From Oscillospiraceae bacterium (GTDB lineage Bacteria > Bacillota > Clostridia > Oscillospirales > CAG-382), in the NCBI GenBank assembly GCA_015063885.1, contig SVTH01000006.1, forward strand, positions 94,110-158,109: a DNA stretch of 64,000 nucleotides, written 5' to 3'. The position numbers and the translations under genes are program-made. Within the stretch, counting starts at the first letter, position 1; every line of letters begins with the position of its first letter. The notes beneath the pieces are model-generated. The model made no database searches and was not told the DNA's origin. It worked only from the letters and a program-made list of their open reading frames with translations. Of the stretch, positions 8,239 through 19,393 are shown piece by piece.

Positions 8239-9276
8239 TCATTCCGGGATCTGGGAGAACAGTCTGATCTGGGTCCTTGCACGGATCAGATTGTGCCCGG
8301 GGAACAGGGTCTTGTAATAGGTGTCCCCGTTTAAGTAGTCCGTCAGGAAGCGCATAGCCTGCTCGTACACGATGACACGGGCGCCCAGCATCAGGTTATC
8401 CACCTCTGCGGGGATCAGGATCCCGCCGCAGGCTTCCACGAAGCCCTCCTTGAAGGCCTTGCAGTTTTCGGAAACGAAGTTCATTCTGTCCAGCTTGGGC
8501 TCGTCCTCCGCCGCAGACGCCGCACCGCTTCTGATGGCGTCGCCGAAGTCGTACAGCACCGTACCGGGCATGACGGTATCCAGGTCGATGACGCACACCG
8601 CTTCTCCCGTCTCGTCGTCCAACAGCACGTTGGAAAGCTTGGTGTCGTTGTGGGTCACACGCAAGGGCAATTCCCCGGATTCCAGCATGGCCACGATGCT
8701 GCCCGCCAGCTCTTCCCGCTCCTTGAGGTATTGGATCTCACGATCCACCTCGCGGGCCCTCCCTGCGGCGTCCCTTTCCACCGCCTCCAAAAAGGCTTCA
8801 AAGCGTTTTTTGGTGTTGTGGAAGTTGGGAAGCACCTCCGCAAGGGAGGATGCGGGGAACCCGTCCGTCAGACGGACGAACTCGCCGTAGCCCTTGCCCG
8901 CATGGTAAAGAAGCTTGGGATCCGTGACGTGGATGTGAGCGGTAGCCCCTTCGATGAGCCTACTGCAACGCCAATAGCCGCCGTCCTCTCCTTGGTAGAG
9001 GTAGCCTCCCTCCGTGGTCTGCAGGAACAGGGGAACGCATCTGTCGGAGCACTTTCCCTCCTCTGCCAAACGCTTCCGCATCCAATCGGTGACGGACACG
9101 GTGTTGTCCATCACCGCAAAGGGATCGGGGAACACGTTGGTGTTCACCTTTTGCAGGACGTACCGCTTACCGTCTTCATCTCTGACGGAAAAGGTGGTAT
9201 TGATGATTCCTTCCCCCAAAGGGGCAAGGCTTGCGAGATCCCCATGGGGGAGAAACGCACGTAAGATCTTTTCCAT
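8239..9276 (-). CDS. Sugar kinase of the aminoglycoside-phosphotransferase fold (NahK-like)
   Basis: This 345-residue kinase has the catalytic loop HNDTKLSNVLLD and the metal-binding IDLDT, with an N-terminal GEGIINTTFSV nucleotide loop and the Lys-bearing YVLQKVN strand. Overall it resembles N-acetylhexosamine 1-kinases (NahK/LnpB), which phosphorylate GlcNAc or GalNAc at C1 during lacto-N-biose or mucin sugar use. No phosphorylase of that pathway is in the window, so the substrate remains open. The gene starts 19 bp after rsmI ends and is followed by the esterase with a 13-bp gap. Confidence 0.8.
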   Translation of the reverse strand: MEKILRAFLPHGDLASLAPLGEGIINTTFSVRDEDGKRYVLQKVNTNVFPDPFAVMDNTVSVTDWMRKRLAEEGKCSDRCVPLFLQTTEGGYLYQGEDGGYWRCSRLIEGATAHIHVTDPKLLYHAGKGYGEFVRLTDGFPASSLAEVLPNFHNTKKRFEAFLEAVERDAAGRAREVDREIQYLKEREELAGSIVAMLESGELPLRVTHNDTKLSNVLLDDETGEAVCVIDLDTVMPGTVLYDFGDAIRSGAASAAEDEPKLDRMNFVSENCKAFKEGFVEACGGILIPAEVDNLMLGARVIVYEQAMRFLTDYLNGDTYYKTLFPGHNLIRARTQIRLFSQIPE

Positions 9277-9295
9277 AAAAAGTCTCCTGTTTGTT

Positions 9296-10165
9296 TTACA
9301 GCAATTCCCGCAGTCTCACCGCCGCGTCGTAAAGTTCCCGCTTGGGCAACACCTTTTCCGACGCCAAGAGGGCAACCGCTTCCTTAGCGGAGATGCCGTC
9401 CTTCACCATACGGTCCACCAAAAGGGCCTCGGGAGAGAGCTTTTCCTCTTGGGTTTCCGTTTCCGATCTGCGGTTTTCCAGCAAAAGGACGTATTCCCCT
9501 TTGCCTGCGTTGGGATTGCTTTTCAATTGCGAGAGCACCCGTTCGGGGGTTCCCCGATAGATGCGCTCAAATTTCTTGGTCAGGTCGTTGCAGACGCAAA
9601 CTCTGCATCCGGGGAGCACCTCCCCTACCAGCTCCACCGTATCTATAATACGGTTTGGCGACTCGTAAAACACGGAAAGGGGGGAATACTCCTTTTCCAC
9701 ACGGCGAAGCACCTTGCGGACATCCCCTGCCGTGCGGGGCAAAAAGCCGTAGAAGGCGAAGGACAAGGCGTTGAAGCCGGAAACGGCCACCGCCGTCACC
9801 GCCGCACAGGGACCGGGAACTGCCGTCACGGGGATCCCTGCCTCCACGGCGGCCTCCACCAGCAGATACCCGGGGTCGGAGACGCAGGGCATCCCCGCAT
9901 CCGTCACCAGTGCAATGTTTTTCCCCTCCAGCAGGTCTCGCACAAAGCCTGCCGCGGCGTTTTGCTCGTTGAATTTATGGTTGGGCAATACCTTTGCCCC
10001 CGTAATGCCGTATTTTTCCAGCAGCATGGCGGTGGTACGGGTGTCCTCCGCCGCAATGAGATCCGCATTCTGCAAGGTCTCCAGGGCGCGGGGGCTCATG
10101 TCCCCCAGGTTGCCGATGGGGGTTCCCACCAGGGACACGGTTCCCTTTACTTCCGCCGATTCCAT
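9296..10165 (-). CDS. rsmI: 16S rRNA (cytidine1402-2'-O)-methyltransferase
   Basis: This 289-residue SAM-dependent tetrapyrrole-methylase-fold enzyme has the opening LVGTPIGNLGDMSPRALETL, the AAEDTRTT motif, and the VTDAGMPCVSDPGYLLV glycine loop. It methylates the ribose of C1402 in the decoding centre of 16S rRNA. Its start lies inside the 3' end of pepD (19-bp overlap), so the two are translationally coupled. Confidence 0.96.
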   Translation of the reverse strand: MESAEVKGTVSLVGTPIGNLGDMSPRALETLQNADLIAAEDTRTTAMLLEKYGITGAKVLPNHKFNEQNAAAGFVRDLLEGKNIALVTDAGMPCVSDPGYLLVEAAVEAGIPVTAVPGPCAAVTAVAVSGFNALSFAFYGFLPRTAGDVRKVLRRVEKEYSPLSVFYESPNRIIDTVELVGEVLPGCRVCVCNDLTKKFERIYRGTPERVLSQLKSNPNAGKGEYVLLLENRRSETETQEEKLSPEALLVDRMVKDGISAKEAVALLASEKVLPKRELYDAAVRLRELL

Positions 10166-11640
10166 AAGCCCAAAAATCCTTTCTTCTTGGGGGTCTCTTC
10201 TGCCGCCTCTTCTTCCTCCTCGGGCTCACGGAGATCCTGCATAGCCGCCAGAGCGGACAGCAGATACCGCCAGGTGCTTGCCACGGATTCCACGGAAAGT
10301 CTTTCCGCGGGGGTATGGATATCCGCCATATCGGGGCCGAAGGAAACGGCGTCCAGTCCGGGGATGCCGCCCGCAAACAGGCCGCATTCCAGCCCTGCGT
10401 GGATGGCCTCCACCTTCATCTCCTTGCCGAAGGAATCCTCGTACACCTTCACCATCAGGTCACGCAAGGGAGATTTCTTGCGGTATTCCCAGGCGGGGTA
10501 TTCCCCTTCCGTCACCGCAGAACCGCCGAATACACGGGCGGTCTCCGCAACGAGAGCGTTCAGCGCCGTTTTCTCCGCTTCCACGGAGCTTCTCACGGAA
10601 TAGGTGGCAACAAAGGCGTCTTCCTTGGTTTCCAGAATGCCGATATTCAGAGAGGTCTGCACCAGGCCCTCGATCTCGCAGCTCTCCGCCTGCACGCCGT
10701 AGGGGGCTTTTCTCAGATAGCCGCCCAGGTCGGCGGAAACCACCTCTCCCCCGTTTTCATGGAGGGTCTCCACGGTGAGGGTGACGTTCTCCTCGGGGTA
10801 GCGTGCGCGGAACTCCCCTTCACAGGCTTTGGCGGCCTCTTCTGCGCCCTCGCCCAAAACCTCCAAGGTCAAAGAGGACATGATGGCGTTGTCCGCACTG
10901 CCGCCCACGGCGGAGATCACCTTGCCGCCCCATTTGCCCAGGAATTCTCCTGCCAGCACGGCGGCGTTGGCCCGGCCCTTGTGGATCTCTGCACCGGAGT
11001 GACCGCCCAAAAGGCCGGAGAAGGTGATGCGGGAGACCTTGCCCTGCTCAAAAGAACGGGTGAAGGGCAACGTCACGGTGGTCATGGAGCCCCCTGCGCA
11101 GGAAACGGTCAAGATCCCTTCGCTTTCGGAGTCCAGGTTCAACAGGAATTTACCCTTGAGACGGCTCATATCCAGAGCCTTGGCGCCCAAAAGGCCGATC
11201 TCCTCGTCGGAGGTGAATACCACCTCCAGGGGAGGATGGTCAAGATCGTCGGAGGCGAGGATGGCCAGGCCGTAGGCCACGGCGATGCCGTTGTCTCCGC
11301 CTAAGGTGGTGCCGTTTGCGGAGATCCAGCCCTCCTCCAGGCGCAGATCCAATCCATCCTTCTCAAAATCGTGGGTGCTTTCCGCCGTTTTGGCGCAAAC
11401 CATGTCCGTATGTCCCTGGAGGATCACCGTTGCGGCTTCCTCGTAGCCGGGAGTGGCGGGCTTGCGGATGATCACGTTGTTGGCGTGGTCACGCTCCCAT
11501 TCCAGCTGGCGCACCTTTGCGAAAAAGCAGAGGTAATCTGCAATCTTCTTCACGTTCCCCGAGCCCCGGGGAATGGCAGAGATCTGCTCAAAATAGTAAA
11601 ATACCTTTTCGGGGTTCAAATCTGCAAGAATTCCGGGCAT
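10147..11640 (-). CDS. pepD: Aminoacyl-histidine dipeptidase (PepD, M20 family)
   Basis: This 497-residue zinc dipeptidase has the first metal motif LQGHTDMVC, the catalytic GTTLGGDNGIAVAYG, the FTSDEEIGLLGA motif with the general-base Glu, and AIHAGLECG near the C-terminus with a last ligand His. It hydrolyses Xaa-His and related dipeptides in the cytosol. The C-terminus carries an added tail, a run of Glu residues followed by a Lys/Arg-rich end, that lies beyond the usual PepD length and partly within the overlap with rsmI. It follows the C39-like gene by 14 bp. Confidence 0.93.
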   Translation of the reverse strand: MPGILADLNPEKVFYYFEQISAIPRGSGNVKKIADYLCFFAKVRQLEWERDHANNVIIRKPATPGYEEAATVILQGHTDMVCAKTAESTHDFEKDGLDLRLEEGWISANGTTLGGDNGIAVAYGLAILASDDLDHPPLEVVFTSDEEIGLLGAKALDMSRLKGKFLLNLDSESEGILTVSCAGGSMTTVTLPFTRSFEQGKVSRITFSGLLGGHSGAEIHKGRANAAVLAGEFLGKWGGKVISAVGGSADNAIMSSLTLEVLGEGAEEAAKACEGEFRARYPEENVTLTVETLHENGGEVVSADLGGYLRKAPYGVQAESCEIEGLVQTSLNIGILETKEDAFVATYSVRSSVEAEKTALNALVAETARVFGGSAVTEGEYPAWEYRKKSPLRDLMVKVYEDSFGKEMKVEAIHAGLECGLFAGGIPGLDAVSFGPDMADIHTPAERLSVESVASTWRYLLSALAAMQDLREPEEEEEAAEETPKKKGFLGLWNRRK

Positions 11641-11654
11641 AAAAAGCCTCCTCG

Positions 11655-13483
<1,829 letters not shown>

Positions 13484-13570
13484 TCAAATTCCTTTCGGAA
13501 AATACTGAACGTGTTGAGAGAACCTCTCGCACGAACCTATTTTATACCGCAAGCTTTGCTTCCCGTACGC

Positions 13571-13597
13571 GGGGCGCCGAAGGACGTCGCCCCCTAC
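13571..13597 (-). repeat. REP palindrome 1
   Basis: On the minus strand the element starts with the head GTAGGGG and folds as GGGGCG...CGCCCC around ACGTCC. It shares the layout of the two copies below, with a G-C pair at the variable position. It lies upstream of tgt, 104 bp beyond the 3' end of the RAYT gene. Confidence 0.85.
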
Positions 13598-13700
13598 GGA
13601 CCCGAAAAAAGCGAAGCCGAGAAAACCGACCGTCTCTCCCGCGGCAAGAACTGCGCAAATGCGTGCCCTTCTCGTTATGTGGCGTTTCGCTTACCGAACG

Positions 13701-14225
13701 CTACTGTTCTTTTCCATCGAGCTCCCGATGATACCACCGAGCAGGATTGCGATTGATATAATAAACCGTTTCTTCGTAATCCCGGTGGTTACGAATCACG
13801 TGGTCGTACCCCGACCGCTGAAGGAATTTCTCCCCTGCCGTTTTATGACACAAGGTTTTAAAGGACGACAAGAACTTGGGGACTTTTTCATGAACCGCTT
13901 TTTCGATCTCTTTTTCTTCCCAATTCTCGCCGGTCACTGTAACGATCACGTGGATATGGTCGGGCATGATGACGTAATGATCCACAGAAAGGCCCTTTAC
14001 CTTGTTTGCGCCCTGCAAAACCCTTTCCACGATCCTGCCGTATTCGGTCAATTCAACAGACAACCGATGATCATCGCTGTCGTAGGGATAAATGCCGTTG
14101 GGATCGCTCCGAATGCGGGACAGGCATTTTTCCCGAGCCTTCGTGCAAATGGTAAGGAAACAAGACCCACTATTATTATAGTTCCAATATTCCCAGCGAA
14201 GCCTTTTGCGTAGGGTATACTCCAT
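13701..14225 (-). CDS. REP-associated tyrosine transposase (RAYT, IS200-like Y1)
   Basis: This 174-residue protein has the HUH metal motif (MPDHIHVIV, His90 and His92) and a C-terminal YDHVIRNHRDYEETVYYINRNP block with candidate nucleophile Tyr140. The fusion of HUH and Tyr with the closing NPxRW motif is characteristic of TnpA-REP proteins, single-copy enzymes that cut and rejoin single-stranded REP DNA rather than moving themselves. Three REP palindromes with a GTAG head flank it, as expected of RAYT loci. The frame is intact and of normal length. Confidence 0.9.
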   Translation of the reverse strand: MEYTLRKRLRWEYWNYNNSGSCFLTICTKAREKCLSRIRSDPNGIYPYDSDDHRLSVELTEYGRIVERVLQGANKVKGLSVDHYVIMPDHIHVIVTVTGENWEEKEIEKAVHEKVPKFLSSFKTLCHKTAGEKFLQRSGYDHVIRNHRDYEETVYYINRNPARWYHRELDGKEQ

Positions 14226-14262
14226 TCAAACCGCCTCCTTTGCGAAAAAGTCGAAGCCGAAT

Positions 14263-14288
14263 GGGACGCCGCGGACGTCGTCCCCTAC
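14263..14288 (-). repeat. REP palindrome 2
   Basis: Same layout as REP 1 (head GTAGGGG on the minus strand, core ACGTCC, closing GGCG). The variable stem pair here is A-T instead of G-C. It lies 38 bp upstream of the RAYT start in the same orientation as REP 1. Confidence 0.85.
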
Positions 14289-14400
14289 GAAATCGCACGC
14301 TGCCAAGAGAATACTCCGGCTATTGCTTACGAACAAAAATTGCACATCGGCTCGTTGCGAACGCCGGAGGATCAAATTGATCCAACAAAGGTTCGGGCTT

Positions 14401-14426
14401 GTAGGGGTCGACGTCCACGGCGACCC
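14401..14426 (+). repeat. REP palindrome 3
   Basis: Same head GTAGGGG and core ACGTCC, but on the plus strand. The variable stem pair is T-A. It points away from REP 2, giving a divergent REP pair between RAYT and mutL. Nothing else is seen in the 272-bp gap; a short frame across it is judged spurious. Confidence 0.85.
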
Positions 14427-14497
14427 GGAACCGAAGGCAGCGTCTTTCGCCGGCAAAAGGATATTTTTCACCTTTGAAACGCATAAGGGATCACCCT

Positions 14498-16348
14498 TCA
14501 ACGGTCAAAGAATTTTTCCATTTCCCGGCGGGAGATGGGGTGGATGACGGGTCTGCCGTGGGGACAGAACCGCAAGGATGCGTCCTCCATCAGCCGTTCC
14601 ACCACCCAGGCGTTGTGCTCGGGGGCGTTGGGGATCCCCGCCTTCAAGGCCGCCTTACAGGCCACGGTGAACAAGGCCCTGTCGCACTTTTCCGCAAAGG
14701 ACACCTTGCCGCCACGGGCAAGATCGGAGGCAAACCCCTCCAGAATGCTCTTCAGGTCACGGGTGCCCGCCAGGCTCCCGGGAACGGCGCGAACCAAAAC
14801 GGTATCACTGCCGAAGGATTCCACCGTAAAGCCGTATTCCTCCAGGTGGGAGGCGTTTTCCAACAGCACTGCGATCTCCTCCCCCTGCAGGGTAATGGCG
14901 ATAGGCGCTAACAGCTGTTGGCTGTGAACCTCCTTGCGGGAGGCCAATTTTTCGTATAAGATCCGCTCGTGAGCGGCGTGTTTGTCGATGAAAAGAACTT
15001 CCTTTTCCGTTTCCACCACCAAAAAGGCGTTGTAGACCTCCCCCACCAAGCGGTAATAGGGCTTTGCCTCCATCACCGTCTGCACGGGAGGCGCAGGCTC
15101 TGCGGGAGGCTCTTCCTCCGGCTGGGCAAACTTCAAAAGGGTCTCCCCGGAAAGATCCTCTTCCCCGATGCGGGGAGAGAAGGCCGCACCGCCGAAGGCA
15201 GGGCGGGAAGTCGGGGAACGCATGCGACGGGAAGGCTCCCACACGGGAGGCTTGGTCTCTGAGACCGACTCTTTTTGGGGCTCTTCCTTGGGACGGAACT
15301 CCGCCTTAGGAAGATTTTTAAGCAAGGAGGGCTGCTCAAACGCCGTCTCCTCGGGGGGCAGATCCTTGGCGCCCAGGGTATTCTTCACCCCGTGGTACAC
15401 CGCGGAGAACACGGGACGCTCGTCGGCGAAGCGGATCTCCAGCTTTGCGGGGTGAACGTTCACGTCCGTCATGCCGTAGGGGATCTCCAAAAACAGCACG
15501 CACCCGGGATACTTCCCGTGAGGGAGGTAGGAACGGAAGGCCTCCTCCAGCGCCGCCATCATGGTCTTGGAGCGGATGGGTCTGCCGTTGACGAAGAACA
15601 TCTGCATACTGCGGCTGCCTCTCGCTCCGTCGGGAGAGGTGACGTAGCCTCTGACGGAAACCCCGTCCAGGGAATAGTCCACAGGCTGTAACGTGCCTGC
15701 GAAGGGTTTGCCGTACACGGCGTAAAGCACCTGCAGCAGCTTCCCGTCTCCCGAGGTGAAGAACCGCTTCTCCCCCTCCACCGTCAGGGTGAAGGAGACC
15801 TCCGGGTGGGAAACGGCGGCGGCCGCCACCGCACTGACGCAGGCGGAGCCCTCCGTGGCGTCGCGCTTTAAAAACTTTTGTCTTGCGGGGGTGTTGTAGA
15901 ACAGATCCTTCACGATCACCGTGGTGCCCTCGGGACAGCCGGTGTCCACCATCACCACCCCGTTTTCGTCGGAGGTCAGCCGCGTGCCCACGGATTCCTC
16001 CCTGTGGCGGGAGATGATCTCCATGCGGGAGACGGAGCTGATGGCCGCCAAAGCCTCTCCGCGGAAGCCGAAGGTGACGATCTCGTTCAGATCGTTGCCA
16101 TCCTTGATCTTGCTGGTGGCGTGGCGGAGGAGCGCCTTGGGAATGTCGTCACGGTAAAAGCCTTTTCCGTTGTCGGCGATCCGCAGAAAAGCCCTGCCGC
16201 CCCCCTTGATCTCCACGGAGATGCGGGTGGCGCCTGCATCCAGAGCGTTTTCCAACAGCTCCTTCAACGCACCGGCGGGGCGGTCCACCACCTCGCCTGC
16301 GGCGATCATATTGGCAGTCTGGGCATCCAGAATGTTGATGATTCCCAT
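14498..16348 (-). CDS. mutL: DNA mismatch repair protein MutL
   Basis: This 616-residue protein has the GHKL ATPase N-terminus with MIAAGEVVDRPAGALKELLEN, DAGATRI, DNGKGF and FGFRGEALAAISSVSRM. A Pro/Glu-rich linker covers residues about 335-410, followed by the C-terminal dimerisation/endonuclease domain. An endonuclease metal motif is suggested by QQLLAPIAI and the closing CPHGRPVIHPISRREMEKFFDR (the CPHGRP motif). It follows mutS by 25 bp and acts downstream of mismatch recognition. Confidence 0.97.
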   Translation of the reverse strand: MGIINILDAQTANMIAAGEVVDRPAGALKELLENALDAGATRISVEIKGGGRAFLRIADNGKGFYRDDIPKALLRHATSKIKDGNDLNEIVTFGFRGEALAAISSVSRMEIISRHREESVGTRLTSDENGVVMVDTGCPEGTTVIVKDLFYNTPARQKFLKRDATEGSACVSAVAAAAVSHPEVSFTLTVEGEKRFFTSGDGKLLQVLYAVYGKPFAGTLQPVDYSLDGVSVRGYVTSPDGARGSRSMQMFFVNGRPIRSKTMMAALEEAFRSYLPHGKYPGCVLFLEIPYGMTDVNVHPAKLEIRFADERPVFSAVYHGVKNTLGAKDLPPEETAFEQPSLLKNLPKAEFRPKEEPQKESVSETKPPVWEPSRRMRSPTSRPAFGGAAFSPRIGEEDLSGETLLKFAQPEEEPPAEPAPPVQTVMEAKPYYRLVGEVYNAFLVVETEKEVLFIDKHAAHERILYEKLASRKEVHSQQLLAPIAITLQGEEIAVLLENASHLEEYGFTVESFGSDTVLVRAVPGSLAGTRDLKSILEGFASDLARGGKVSFAEKCDRALFTVACKAALKAGIPNAPEHNAWVVERLMEDASLRFCPHGRPVIHPISRREMEKFFDR

Positions 16349-16373
16349 AGGGAGTCCTCCGAAAATGTACTGT

Positions 16374-18947
16374 TTATAATAATTTTTTCAGTTCAAACAA
16401 CAAAGTCATTGCCTCATAAGGAGACAGCATATTCAGATCCGTGGCTCTCAGCTTGTCTGCCACAGTCTGGGCGGAAAGGTCGCCGAAGGTGATCATGCCG
16501 TCGTCTTCCTCTTCCTTGGGCTTGGGGAGGGTAAGGCCTGCGTCCAAAAGCTCTGCAAGCACCTGCTTGGCACGGGTGACCACGGGGGCGGGAACCCCTG
16601 CCAAGGCGGCAACCTCGATACCGTAGCTGTCGTCTGCCGCCCCGCGGACGATCTTCCGCAGGAAGAGGATATCGCTCCCCTTCTTCTTGGCGGCGATGTG
16701 GTAGTTCATCACCCCGGGCATGGTCTGCTCCAGGTCGGTGAGCTCGTGATAATGGGTGGCAAACAGGGATTTGGCGCCGATCTTCTTGCAGGTATATTCC
16801 GCCACCGCCTTGGCGATGGACATACCGTCGAAGGTGGAGGTACCTCTGCCGATCTCGTCGTAGATGATGAGACTGCGGGAGGTGGCGTTCTTCAGGATCT
16901 CTGCTACCTCGTTCATCTCCAGCATAAAGGTGGAGGTGCCAGAGGCCAGGTCGTCGGAGGCGCCGATACGGGTAAAGATCCGATCCACCACGCCGATGCG
17001 GGCGGAGGATGCGGGAACGAAGCACCCGATCTGGGCCAGGAGGGTGATCAACGCCACCTGGCGCATATAGGTGGATTTACCCGCCATATTGGGGCCCGTG
17101 ATCAGCAGAAGCCTGCTTTGGACACGGTCCATCAGACAGTCGTTGGGCACGAAATAGGTGTCGGAAAGCACCTTTTCCACCACGGGGTGTCTGCCCCCCT
17201 TGATATCGATCACGTCGGATTCGTCCACCTCGGGGCGCACGTAGCCCGCCTCGGCAGAGATCTCCGCAAAAGAACAAAGTACGTCCGTTTCCGCCAAAGA
17301 AACGGCAATATCCTGGAGTCTGGGCAGGGATTCCAATACGTATTCCCGCAGTGCGGTGAACAGCTCGTATTCCAAAGCGCAATCCCGCTCCTTGGCACCC
17401 AAAACCCGGGATTCCATTTCCTTCAATTCGGGGGTGAGGTAACGCTCCCCTGTGGTCAGGGTCTGCTTGCGGATGTATTCCGCGGGCACCTGGTCCACGA
17501 AGGACTTGGAGACCTCGATGTAATAGCCGAACACACGGTTGTAGCCGATCTTCAATGTACGGATCCCCGTGCGCTCCCGCTCGCTTTCCTCTATGCGGGC
17601 GATCCAGCTCTTGCCGTCGTCCAGCATGCTTCTCAGCTCGTCCACCACGGCGTTACAGCCGGGCTTGATGATGCCGCCCTCCTTTACGTTCAGGGCTGGG
17701 TCCTCGGCGATGGTCTTGGAGATGGCCTCCACCACCTGAGGCAGGGGCTCGATCCCCTTACCCAGGGAATGTAGGCGGCGGTTCTGAGGCTCGAACAGCA
17801 GGGTCTGCAGGCGGGGCAACAGGCTGAGGGTGCGCTCCAGGGTCTTCAGATCCCTGGCGTTGGCACTGCCGTGGACCAGCTTGGTGACCAAACGGTCAAT
17901 ATCCACCGTCTGCTGAAGCAGCTCGCGGATCTCCCCGCGGCGGATCCCATCCTCCACCAGCACCTGTACGGCGTCCTGGCGGTTACGGATGGCGGCGCAA
18001 TTCACCAAGGGCTTTTCCAGCCAGCTTCTCAGCATTCTGGCACCTGCGGAGGTGCGGGTGCGGTCGATCGCCCAGAACAGGCTTCCCTTGGCGTTCTTTC
18101 CCCGCAGGGATTCGCACAGCTCCAGGTTTCGCCGGGAGAAGCTGTCGATGCCCATATACCGCTCCGTCTCGTAGAAGGCGGGGGTGCGGAAATGGCGGAG
18201 GTCACAGTGCATCCGCCCGTTTTGCAATTCGTTGATCAGGCTTCCCATGGCAAGGACGGCGTAGGGAGGAGCGTCTGCGGGGATCTCCCCATAGCGGGAC
18301 AGGTAGGCCTCCCTGGCCTTGGCTTCCTCCACGGCTTCCTCGGGCATTTCCGTCAGCATTGCCAGGTAGCGGTAGGACAGCTCGTCCAAAAAGGGCACGT
18401 CCATCCCCGGTGCGTGGAAGAACTCACAGGGGGTATAAGCCGCCGTCTCGGAGGTGAGTCTGCGGTTGGCGTCCTCTCCCCGAATATCCGTGGCGAACAC
18501 CTCGCCTGTGGAAAAGTCCGCAAACACCACCCCGTATCCGTCGGGAGCGGGGTACACGGCGCACAGGAAGTTGTTCCGCTTCTCGTTGAGCATGCTGGCT
18601 TCGAACACCGTGCCGGGAGTGACCACACGGGTGACCCCCCTCTTCACCAAGCCCTTGGCGGTGGCAGGGTCCTCCAGCTGATCCACGATGGCCACACGGA
18701 AGCCCTGGGACACCAGCTTTGCCAGATAGGTCTCCAAGGCGTGGTGGGGCACGCCGCACATGGGCGCCCGTTCGGGAAGACCGCAATCCCTGCCGGTCAA
18801 AACCAGCTCCAGGGCGGCGGCCGCCGTTTTTGCGTCCTCAAAGAACATCTCGTAGAAGTCGCCCAAGCGCATCATCACAAGACAGTCGGGGTATTGCGCC
18901 TTTATTTCATTGTATTGTTGCATCAAGGGAGACAGTCCCATAGTCAA
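16374..18947 (-). CDS. mutS: DNA mismatch repair protein MutS
   Basis: This 857-residue protein has the mismatch-binding N-terminal domain (LGDFYEMFFEDA with the Phe-x-Glu motif) and the connector, lever and clamp domains. In the ABC ATPase, GPNMAGKSTYMRQVALITLL forms Walker A, IIYDEIGRGTST Walker B, and ATHYHELT the switch His. The end is a short C-terminal tail. The gene is in the usual miaB-ylbF-mutS-mutL order seen in clostridia. Confidence 0.98.
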   Translation of the reverse strand: MTMGLSPLMQQYNEIKAQYPDCLVMMRLGDFYEMFFEDAKTAAAALELVLTGRDCGLPERAPMCGVPHHALETYLAKLVSQGFRVAIVDQLEDPATAKGLVKRGVTRVVTPGTVFEASMLNEKRNNFLCAVYPAPDGYGVVFADFSTGEVFATDIRGEDANRRLTSETAAYTPCEFFHAPGMDVPFLDELSYRYLAMLTEMPEEAVEEAKAREAYLSRYGEIPADAPPYAVLAMGSLINELQNGRMHCDLRHFRTPAFYETERYMGIDSFSRRNLELCESLRGKNAKGSLFWAIDRTRTSAGARMLRSWLEKPLVNCAAIRNRQDAVQVLVEDGIRRGEIRELLQQTVDIDRLVTKLVHGSANARDLKTLERTLSLLPRLQTLLFEPQNRRLHSLGKGIEPLPQVVEAISKTIAEDPALNVKEGGIIKPGCNAVVDELRSMLDDGKSWIARIEESERERTGIRTLKIGYNRVFGYYIEVSKSFVDQVPAEYIRKQTLTTGERYLTPELKEMESRVLGAKERDCALEYELFTALREYVLESLPRLQDIAVSLAETDVLCSFAEISAEAGYVRPEVDESDVIDIKGGRHPVVEKVLSDTYFVPNDCLMDRVQSRLLLITGPNMAGKSTYMRQVALITLLAQIGCFVPASSARIGVVDRIFTRIGASDDLASGTSTFMLEMNEVAEILKNATSRSLIIYDEIGRGTSTFDGMSIAKAVAEYTCKKIGAKSLFATHYHELTDLEQTMPGVMNYHIAAKKKGSDILFLRKIVRGAADDSYGIEVAALAGVPAPVVTRAKQVLAELLDAGLTLPKPKEEEDDGMITFGDLSAQTVADKLRATDLNMLSPYEAMTLLFELKKLL

Positions 18948-18978
18948 AACCGATCCTTATTTTTGAATTCTGAAAAAA

Positions 18979-19371
18979 TCAGTGGCAGGAGGAGCAGGTG
19001 GAGCAGTTGCCGGTACAGCCGCCTTCCATTTCGGGCTGGAGGATGGACTGCATGCCTCTGTTCACGTCGTTGATGATGGCGGAGATCTCCTGCTCTGCCG
19101 CCTGCATGGCCAGCATGGTCTCGTTTGCCATGATCTCGTCGTAAAGCTCCTTCAGCTTGTTGGTGATCTGGGCCAGAAGCTCGTCGTTACGGTCTGCCTT
19201 TTCTCCCTCGTCGCGGAGCAGCTTTCCCTGGCAGTTGTATTGGTCGATGAGGGCCATCAGCTTGCCGTCGGTGGTGTAAAGCGCCTTGGCGTTTTCATAT
19301 CTCACCACAGCCTCGCTGTCCCGCAGGGCGTTCAAAAAGTTTTCCAGTGCAATTCTCAATTGTTCGTTCAT
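18979..19371 (-). CDS. YlbF family regulator with Cys-rich tail
   Basis: This 130-residue, mostly helical protein resembles YlbF/YmcA, partners of YaaT in the Y-complex that directs RNase Y-dependent RNA processing and affects competence, sporulation and biofilm in Bacillus. The C-terminus carries CTGNCSTCSSCH, four Cys and a His in twelve residues. Fe-S clusters are reported on the Bacillus complex, so a cluster- or metal-binding role is plausible but inferred. The gene sits between miaB and mutS with short gaps (22 and 31 bp). Confidence 0.85.
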   Translation of the reverse strand: MNEQLRIALENFLNALRDSEAVVRYENAKALYTTDGKLMALIDQYNCQGKLLRDEGEKADRNDELLAQITNKLKELYDEIMANETMLAMQAAEQEISAIINDVNRGMQSILQPEMEGGCTGNCSTCSSCH

Positions 19372-19393
19372 TTCGTTTTATCTCCTAAAATCA

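Noticed and set aside
13541..14426. A complete insertion sequence around the RAYT
   Set aside because: The protein belongs to the REP-associated group, the palindromes do not form matching element ends, and no target duplication is seen.
14226..14501. A 91-codon minus-strand frame between RAYT and mutL
   Set aside because: It runs through two REP palindromes, has no ribosome site and overlaps the end of mutL.
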